Source: Candidatus Saccharibacteria bacterium UBA6040
GTDB taxonomy: Bacteria > Patescibacteriota > Saccharimonadia > Saccharimonadales > Saccharimonadaceae
Assembly (NCBI GenBank): GCA_002429245.1
Contig: DIZA01000002.1
Span: forward strand, 139,399 to 203,398
Length of the DNA stretch: 64,000 nt
Direction of reading: 5' to 3'
In this document: one piece after another, positions 58,672-64,000 of the stretch
Layout: the number at the start of each line of letters is the position of its first letter
Numbering within the stretch: the stretch's first letter is position 1
Made by a program: the position numbers and the translations under genes
The notes under the pieces: model-generated
The model's input: the letters and a program-made list of their open reading frames with translations, nothing else
What the model was told of the DNA's origin: nothing
Database searches by the model: none

Positions 58672-59799
58672 ATGAAGACACGTATAGATATCGACACGAA
58701 AACTTTTGTCCGCTTTATTCTCGTAGTGATTGGCTTTGGACTTGCCATTTTTGCTATTTATCACGCCCGAACGGCACTGCTTATTCTTGGAATCTCTTTG
58801 TTCCTCGCAGTTGCATTAAACGGACCAGTGAATCGTATTAGTCGTGTACTTCCTGGGAAGAGTCGTGTTGCCGCGACAGCGATTGCGTATGTCTTAGTTG
58901 TCGTTGTTCTTGGAGCGATTCTCGTTCTCGTGGTACCACCTATCGTGCAACAAACAGCTAAGTTTGTGCAGAACGTGCCGTCGTTTGTTGATTCAGCGAC
59001 CAATCAATATAAAGGACTCAATAACTTGATTGAGCAATACAACTTACGACCACAAGTTGATCAAGCGCTGAACTCAATTAAAGACAGTACCGCTAGCTGG
59101 GCAAGTAATGTCGGCTCAACAGTGATTACAGGGGTTGGTTCGATCTTCGCCGCCTTAACTGAAAGCCTTCTTGTCTTGGTACTCACCTTCTTGATGCTGA
59201 TCGAAGCTCCAGCTTGGATGGAACGACTTTGGGGACTCTATAACGATAAAAGGAAGATGAAGACACACAAGCGTGTCGTTCGTCGCATCTACGGTGTCGT
59301 GAACGGCTACGTAACGGGACAATTGATCGTGTCTACTATCGGTGGTGTACTTGCAGGTTCAGCCGTGTTTGTACTGAGCTTAGTCTTCCCACAGATCCCT
59401 TCAGGACTTGCATTCCCGACAGCTGCGATTACCTTTACGTTGTCACTCATTCCGATGTTTGGTGCGACGATTGCCGGTCTACTGATTACTGTACTTCTGG
59501 CATTTAATGCCCCTATTGCTGCGATTATTTACATTGTGTACTTCTTCATCTACCAACAGATCGAGAACAATTTTGTTGCTCCACAAGTACAAGCGAAAAA
59601 GATTGAACTATCTGCACTTGCTGTGCTTGGTTCGGTCACAATTGGACTGTACTTGTTTGGATTACTTGGTGGTATTATCGCCATCCCTATCGCTGGATCA
59701 ATCCGTGTGCTTCTTGATGAGTATTTGAAGAGTCGTAGAGATGACGATTCAGACGATGATGACGAAGCGGATATTATCGTTGAAAAAGTAAAAGCTTAG
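58672..59799 (+). CDS. AI-2E family transporter
   Basis: A 375-aa multi-pass membrane protein of the AI-2E (PerM/TqsA) family, exporters of small molecules or ions. About eight helices; the family signature RRIYGVVNGYVTGQLIVSTIGG and ALNGPVNRISRVLPGKSRVAATAIAYVLVVVVL are clear. The C-terminus is acidic (DDDSDDDDEADI). Start fixed by a -10 ending 7 nt upstream; an ATG at 58609 is upstream of it. Confidence 0.92.
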   Translation: MKTRIDIDTKTFVRFILVVIGFGLAIFAIYHARTALLILGISLFLAVALNGPVNRISRVLPGKSRVAATAIAYVLVVVVLGAILVLVVPPIVQQTAKFVQNVPSFVDSATNQYKGLNNLIEQYNLRPQVDQALNSIKDSTASWASNVGSTVITGVGSIFAALTESLLVLVLTFLMLIEAPAWMERLWGLYNDKRKMKTHKRVVRRIYGVVNGYVTGQLIVSTIGGVLAGSAVFVLSLVFPQIPSGLAFPTAAITFTLSLIPMFGATIAGLLITVLLAFNAPIAAIIYIVYFFIYQQIENNFVAPQVQAKKIELSALAVLGSVTIGLYLFGLLGGIIAIPIAGSIRVLLDEYLKSRRDDDSDDDDEADIIVEKVKA

Positions 59800-59803
59800 T
59801 TAT

Positions 59804-61264
59804 TTAGACTGAATATTCCCAAATAGACCCATGAGCGGTGTCACGAACAGTGACGCCGTTCTTTTCTATTTGGTTGCGGAGATGATCTGCTGCTTTCCAG
59901 TCTTTCGCTTCGCGGGCACGTTCACGTTCAATGATGAGGCGCTTGCTATCATCGGATATATCTTTGGTTGTTTCAAGTAGTTGCAAACCAAGCAAGTCGT
60001 CGATTGTTTCAAGGAGTGATGTCAGTGCATGCTGGTGAATATCTTCAATATCGATACTTTCAATCTTACTGAACGCTTCGTCGATAATCGCGAAGGCTAC
60101 TGGTGTATCAAGGTCGTTCGAGAGCGCTTCAACGAGTGCCTGGGAGCTTGCGTACAGTGAAACCGACTCATCATCCGTCGACTTCTCGTCATCGTCACGC
60201 AGGCGATCGTGCGTCTGATGGCGAAGTGCGGCAATATTACGCCAGTTACGTAGGCGGTTCTTTGCAGCATCAAGATTTTCGAAGGTAAAGTTACCCTCGC
60301 TACGGTAATGACTTTGCAGAACGAACATACGAAATTCAATTGGGCTGTAGCCTTTCTCTTCAAGATCGTCGAGCGTAAAGCCATTATCAAGTGACTTACT
60401 GATTTTGGTACCGTTCACTTTGAGGTGATTGTTGTGCATCCAGTAGTTGGCAAAGATTTTGCCAGTGGCCGCTTCAGATTGTGCGATCTCGTTTGTATGA
60501 TGCACGGGAATATGGTCAATGCCACCCGTGTGGAGGTCTAGCGTGTTACCGAGTAGCGTCATCGCCATTGCGGAACATTCAAGGTGCCAGCCTGGGAAGC
60601 CGAGTCGTTCTTCGCCTGCTTCAATCAAATCTGCAGGAGTATCCCATTCCATGTCACGTGTTTCGCCAGCGGGAGAGAATTTCCATAATGCAAAGTCGCT
60701 ATGGTTTCGTTTTTCAGGATTATATTCGACACGTGCGCCGGCTTTTTGGGCTTCAAGATCAAAACCGGCAAAATCGCCGTACGTTGGGAACTTGGCAGTA
60801 TCAAAATAGATACCGTCATCGATTTCGTATGTGAAGCCTTTTTCTTTCAACGTTCGGACGAGCTGTAACTGTTCTTCTATATAGTTAGTTGCTTTTGTGA
60901 GGTGGGTCGGTGCAATCAGGTTGAGGCGCTTCATTCCTTTGAGGAAATCATCGGTATAAAACGCAGCGACTTCCCATGCAGTTTTACCTTCGCGTTTTGC
61001 GCCTTTTTCAAGCTTGTCTTCCCCGTCATCGGCATCGCTAACGAGATGTCCGACATCGGTGATGTTCATGACACGATCAACCCTTAAGTCATTCGCTTGC
61101 AACACGCGAACCAATGTATCCCAGTAAATATACGCTGTCCAGTTTCCGACGTGCAGATAATTGTAGACTGTCGGGCCACAGGTATAAAGACTGACTTTTC
61201 CTTCAACTTGAGGAGTGAACGGGTCTACTTTTTTATTGAGTTGGTTATGAAATTGAAGACTCAT
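59804..61264 (-). CDS. cysS: Cysteinyl-tRNA synthetase
   Basis: A 486-aa class I aminoacyl-tRNA synthetase. HIGH motif variant HVGN at 38-41 in CGPTVYNYLHVGN; zinc ligands include Cys29, Cys230 and His255; KMSKS is KISKS at 287-291. The C-terminal DALR-like helical domain is present. Full length. It overlaps the upstream phosphoesterase gene by 20 bp, so the two share a transcript. Confidence 0.97.
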   Translation of the reverse strand: MSLQFHNQLNKKVDPFTPQVEGKVSLYTCGPTVYNYLHVGNWTAYIYWDTLVRVLQANDLRVDRVMNITDVGHLVSDADDGEDKLEKGAKREGKTAWEVAAFYTDDFLKGMKRLNLIAPTHLTKATNYIEEQLQLVRTLKEKGFTYEIDDGIYFDTAKFPTYGDFAGFDLEAQKAGARVEYNPEKRNHSDFALWKFSPAGETRDMEWDTPADLIEAGEERLGFPGWHLECSAMAMTLLGNTLDLHTGGIDHIPVHHTNEIAQSEAATGKIFANYWMHNNHLKVNGTKISKSLDNGFTLDDLEEKGYSPIEFRMFVLQSHYRSEGNFTFENLDAAKNRLRNWRNIAALRHQTHDRLRDDDEKSTDDESVSLYASSQALVEALSNDLDTPVAFAIIDEAFSKIESIDIEDIHQHALTSLLETIDDLLGLQLLETTKDISDDSKRLIIERERAREAKDWKAADHLRNQIEKNGVTVRDTAHGSIWEYSV

Positions 61265-62240
61265 AGTCGATAATCGCCTTATCTGTTGCGGTAATTAATT
61301 CTGACATTATTTTGTCATAGCTTTCAAAAACGCGAAAGCCTGAAGCGTATTTGTGTCCACCACCACCAAAGAAGCCAGCGACTTGTTCAGCGATTGGATA
61401 GTTACTGCGGATTTTGCCAGTTAGTTTTCCGTCTGGGTAGGTTTTGAAAGCAACCGCAATCTTTACGCCAATAACGAGGCGCATTTCGTCGAGCACCAAG
61501 ACGCTTGGATTGTACTGATCGCTAAACTCAGCGATTTCATCCCATGGAATGTGGACGGTGGCGAGTTGGCCGTCAAGGCTGTATTCGATGCGCTCCAAAA
61601 GACGTCCTTTATAGGCAAGAATTTCGGCTGACTTTTTCATGAACTCACGACGACGCTCTTCTATAACGCTGTTGTGTGCGCCAAGTGCTACCAAGTCTCC
61701 GACAGTATGAAAGGTTGAGGGAGTCACGTTTTGTGTCGTCAGGCCAAGACTGTCGCTCATGATAGCGATCATCATGTCTTCGGCGCCTTGTGGGGTAATC
61801 TTCCAGTCGAATTGAGCGGCAAGTTTATAGATGATTTCGCTGGTTGCAACGGCTTCTTCGGCGAGGATATCGTGTTCAAATTGTAGTGTGGTCGCGGTTT
61901 CGGTGTGGTGATCGATCACAAGGACAGGATGTGATTCAAGGAAATGACGAGCGCCATTAATTGCGAGGGCTTTGCTGATTAATGTCTCACTGGTCGTGTC
62001 GACGATAATCGCAAGATCAACTGAGGTATCGAAATCTTGTGTGACACGATCCCAGCCATTGACATAATGGAGGTATTTTGGAATCTCAACGTCGCAGTAA
62101 AGATGAACGTCTTTGCCAAGTTCAGATAGGATTTCTTCTAACGCCAAAGCGCTTCCGAGGCTATCGCCATCGGGATTTTCGGCCTGGATGACCATGATTT
62201 TTTGCGCTGAGTCTATAAGTTTTTTTGCAGATTCGTACAT
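61245..62240 (-). CDS. DHH-family phosphoesterase (NrnA-like)
   Basis: A 331-aa DHH/DHHA1 phosphoesterase. Motifs: ENPDGDSLGSALAL (DxDG-type), IIVDTTS, LVIDHHTE (DHH), and the C-terminal DHHA1 signature FFGGGGHKYASGF. NrnA-type enzymes degrade nanoRNAs or dephosphorylate pAp. TGC-TACAAT ends 8 nt before the ATG, a leaderless start. It heads the cysS transcript. Confidence 0.92.
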   Translation of the reverse strand: MYESAKKLIDSAQKIMVIQAENPDGDSLGSALALEEILSELGKDVHLYCDVEIPKYLHYVNGWDRVTQDFDTSVDLAIIVDTTSETLISKALAINGARHFLESHPVLVIDHHTETATTLQFEHDILAEEAVATSEIIYKLAAQFDWKITPQGAEDMMIAIMSDSLGLTTQNVTPSTFHTVGDLVALGAHNSVIEERRREFMKKSAEILAYKGRLLERIEYSLDGQLATVHIPWDEIAEFSDQYNPSVLVLDEMRLVIGVKIAVAFKTYPDGKLTGKIRSNYPIAEQVAGFFGGGGHKYASGFRVFESYDKIMSELITATDKAIIDYESSIS

Positions 62241-62248
62241 TGGGTCTT

Positions 62249-62257
62249 ATTGTAGCA
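62249..62257 (-). promoter_or_regulatory. Extended -10 promoter of the nrnA-like/cysS transcript
   Basis: On the minus strand TGC-TACAAT ends 8 nt before the ATG at 62240. Confidence 0.6.
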
Positions 62258-62319
62258 GAAATTGAAGAGGGACGCCCCTGTCACGAAACCGAAGTTCCGA
62301 GACTGGGACGTCCCTGTCT
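62258..62319 (-). terminator. Repeat-rich hairpin region after the membrane protein gene
   Basis: On the minus strand AGGGACGTCCC and AGGGGCGTCCCT flank about 28 nt containing CGGAACTTCGG-type stems, ending in CTTCAATTT. GGGACGTCCC is itself a perfect palindrome. It probably ends the transcript of the gene at 62.3-63.1 kb. Confidence 0.45.
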
Positions 62320-63099
62320 TCACCGACTGGTGGGCGCAGGCGTGGCATGAACTCTCTCGAGCTCTTCCGAGGCCTGCAGCTTGCGCGAGGCCTTGTTCTT
62401 GATCGCGGTGAGGCGACGTGTGAACTTGCGCTCTGCTTCCGCTCTGAGGTCGTCGAAGTGGTCGTTCTTGATGACCGCTTCGTTCGAGTACAGCTTTTCG
62501 GCTGCATCGATGATCACGAGCTTCGCTTTGTACGAACGCTCGATGCCCTTGAGCCCCCTGCCAGCCTCTATGATCTGCTTGTCTGCTTTGATGACCGCCG
62601 AAATGGCGAACATCTCGTTGGTTGCTTGCCAGTGACGGCAGGCAGCTTCGTCCTTGCCGTTCAGTGCACTCAGCATAGGACCGCCAAAGACGGCCTTGTA
62701 ACTGTAGTAATCCGGGCCGACGAAGTACTTGCGGTGGAATCCGACGAGGATTTTCGACTGAGTGAACTTCGTGTTATCGTTGATATCTCCGAGGATCGAA
62801 GACACAGCGATGGCCAGGAACAGTCCTATGAAGAGCAGTACGAAACCGATGATGACACCGGTGTAGTCCTTGTGAGGATAGTCACCGTACCAATCGTTCG
62901 GGTCATAGGTCGTCGGAGGTGATGTCATGGTGACGCCGAAGGTGATGAAACCTGTGATCGCCAGAAAGACGCCGACCACGATCGCGGCGACGGAAAATCC
63001 GTCCCACACGTTCGAGTGTTTGGACTTGGCGCGCCTGGTGAGGTACGCCGGGGCTTTGCGGAACTGATTGACCTCAGTATCCTTGATGGAAATGAACAT
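62320..63099 (-). CDS. Membrane protein with two helices and a long coiled tail
   Basis: A 259-aa protein: a short basic head, two membrane helices (about 36-58 and 80-102) with an outside loop rich in Tyr/Asp (PTTYDPNDWYGDYPHKD), then a 155-residue charged cytosolic helical tail (ERSYKAKLVIIDAAEKLYSNEAVIKNDHFDDLRAEAERKFTRRLTAIKNKA). Family unknown. GAGCGAG lies 5 nt before the ATG; codon use is GC-rich. It has the only perfect consensus promoter in the window, so expression should be high or tightly repressed. Confidence 0.7.
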   Translation of the reverse strand: MFISIKDTEVNQFRKAPAYLTRRAKSKHSNVWDGFSVAAIVVGVFLAITGFITFGVTMTSPPTTYDPNDWYGDYPHKDYTGVIIGFVLLFIGLFLAIAVSSILGDINDNTKFTQSKILVGFHRKYFVGPDYYSYKAVFGGPMLSALNGKDEAACRHWQATNEMFAISAVIKADKQIIEAGRGLKGIERSYKAKLVIIDAAEKLYSNEAVIKNDHFDDLRAEAERKFTRRLTAIKNKASRKLQASEELERVHATPAPTSR

Positions 63100-63137
63100 G
63101 TCGTCTCGCTCTCTTGTCGGTGGAAGACTTGGTGCAT

Positions 63138-63166
63138 ATTATAGCAAATTAATACTAATTTGTCAA
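63138..63166 (-). promoter_or_regulatory. Perfect consensus promoter with spacer palindrome
   Basis: On the minus strand TTGACA (63161-63166), a 17-nt spacer ending TGC, and TATAAT (63138-63143): a full match in both boxes with ideal spacing. The spacer contains CAAATTA-ATAC-TAATTTG, a 7-bp perfect inverted repeat that could bind a repressor. Confidence 0.85.
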
Positions 63167-63189
63167 TATATGCTTATGGTAATTATCCC

Positions 63190-63218
63190 TTGAAGCCATA
63201 TTATCTCTGTAATATACT
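63190..63218 (+). promoter_or_regulatory. Promoter of the transposase gene
   Basis: TTGAAG, a 17-nt spacer, then TATACT ending 6 nt before the ATG at 63225. Confidence 0.65.
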
Positions 63219-63224
63219 AGTAGT

Positions 63225-64000
63225 ATGAAGTTCACAATGAAGCAATTCAATGAACAATTCCCAACCAGCGACCACTGTTTGGACTATATATGGCAGATGC
63301 ACTACATCGATCAGCCCTGTAACGTCTGCGGACTGTATGAGAGCTTTCATAAGCTTCCGAACCGTCCTGCCTATCAATGCCAGTGCGGCGCACAGATATA
63401 TCCTTTAGCTAATACACCATTTCATAAATCGACAACCGACCTACGTACCTGGTTTCTTGCCATCTTCTTTATGACCAATACGCGCTCTGGTATGTCCGCT
63501 ATGCAGTTTCAGCGTATCTCTGGCGTCACCTATAAGACTGCGTGGCGTATCTTTAAACAAGTCCGTCTCATGATGACAGATGATGGTACGCCACTTTCTA
63601 ATGACGTTGAAGTGGATGAAGCCTATATTCACCCAAATCCTGCTCGTAATACTCGTCTCAAACCGAAGCTTCCAGGCAAGCGCTTTTATGACAGCGAAAT
63701 TGTTTTCGGTATGGTCGAACGTGGTGGTCGAGCTCGTATTAAACATGTTATGAGTTCTGGTACTCGCGTGCTTCTTCCTGAAATTCAAAAGAACATTGAA
63801 CCAACGGCAACTATCTACTCGGACGAATATGGCTCATACAGGCTTCTTCGCAAACGTGGCTTTGAACACAAAACAGTCAACCACAGCAGCCAACAATACG
63901 TTATCGGGCGTGTTCACACGCAAAATGTCGAGAACTTTTGGAGCCAATTCAAGCGTGGTATCTATGGTGTCTATCGCCACGTTGATCCAGCCTATCTGCA
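63225..64000 (+). mobile_element. IS1595-type transposase gene (runs off window)
   Basis: An open frame from ATG 63225 to the window end (258 codons, no stop). It begins with a zinc-binding N-terminus (CNVCG, then CQCG) and the ISXO2/IS1595 DDE transposase core: VEVDEAYIHPNP (first Asp), IYSDEYGSYRLL (second Asp) and HTQNVENFWSQFKRGIYGVYRHV (third acidic site). The reading frame is intact as far as seen. It starts leaderless. The right end and inverted repeats are beyond the window, so activity cannot be judged. Nearby GC-rich genes may relate to its movement. Confidence 0.88.

Noticed and set aside
58573..63215. Recurring TCTCTGTA-like motif near promoters (58.57, 58.62, 63.20 kb and the 16.72 kb repeat)
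   Set aside because: Short, and it overlaps -10 regions rich in the same bases; too few copies to separate from chance.
1..64000. CRISPR array
   Set aside because: No regularly spaced 25-40 nt repeats were seen. The only dense repeats are the Gly-codon blocks in 4.5-5.2 and 6.5-7.3 kb.

Overview
The window most likely comes from a Candidatus Saccharibacteria (TM7, Patescibacteria/CPR) chromosome, although no 16S gene is present to prove it. Supporting signs are dense packing (neighbouring genes overlap or sit a few bases apart), an eight-gene F-type ATP synthase operon, several type IV pilin-like proteins, many small Saccharibacteria-style proteins of unknown function, and no amino-acid or nucleotide biosynthesis genes. 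TGA acts as a stop, for example at 2542-2544, which argues against the Gracilibacteria/SR1 code.

Layout. 1-4.2 kb: the start of smpB, two divergent GT4 glycosyltransferases, an alpha/beta hydrolase, an unknown protein and a glutaredoxin. 4.2-7.9 kb: a giant glycine-rich pilin-like surface protein. 7.9-14.4 kb: the ATP synthase operon (atpI/Z-like, B, E, F, H, A, G, D, C). 14.5-20.7 kb: acyltransferase, tRNA-dihydrouridine synthase, a small Cys-rich protein in a foreign-looking cassette, a UvrD helicase-nuclease and an unknown protein. 20.7-25.4 kb: a pseudopilin with fibronectin III repeats and its partner, tRNA-Gln, a 2H phosphoesterase, a YitT membrane protein and a 58-aa small ORF. 25.4-29.9 kb: a DEAH helicase, a sigma factor-like protein with four extra HTH repeats, and a small unknown. 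30-35.7 kb: YaaA, FMN reductase, GT2, an ATP-grasp ligase, an ABC-F ATPase and a pilin. 35.7-41.6 kb: an accessory stretch with VOC and membrane proteins, a pilin-like/transglutaminase pair and tRNA-3'-end relics. 41.6-45.5 kb: DEAD-box helicase, MscS channel, VOC protein and polyprenyl synthase. 45.6-49.4 kb: a GC-rich surface protein/sortase pair and a small protein behind a long leader. 49.4-62.2 kb: a P-type cation ATPase, a Gre-like factor, an ABC exporter beside a two-component system, an HxlR regulator, a FAD oxidase, an AI-2E exporter, CysS and NrnA. 62.3-64 kb: a GC-rich membrane protein and an IS1595-type transposase that runs off the window.

Two gene classes stand out. About two dozen native genes have a -10 hexamer (often extended, TGNTATAAT) ending only 6-10 nt before the start codon, so their transcripts should begin at or within a few nt of the start codon (leaderless). 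A second set (14.5, 16.3, 29.5, 45.7-48.6 and 62.3 kb) is GC-richer, has strong Shine-Dalgarno sites and long leaders, and is driven by near-consensus -35/-10 promoters, several with palindromes that could be operators. These look acquired, possibly from the actinobacteria on which Saccharibacteria live.

The genes suggest a small fermentative epibiont with a proton-coupled ATP synthase, an elaborate surface (pilins, glycine-rich fibre, sortase- and possibly transglutaminase-linked proteins, glycosyltransferases) and unusual transcription control (the repeat-bearing sigma factor, two-component system, HxlR and Gre-like factor).
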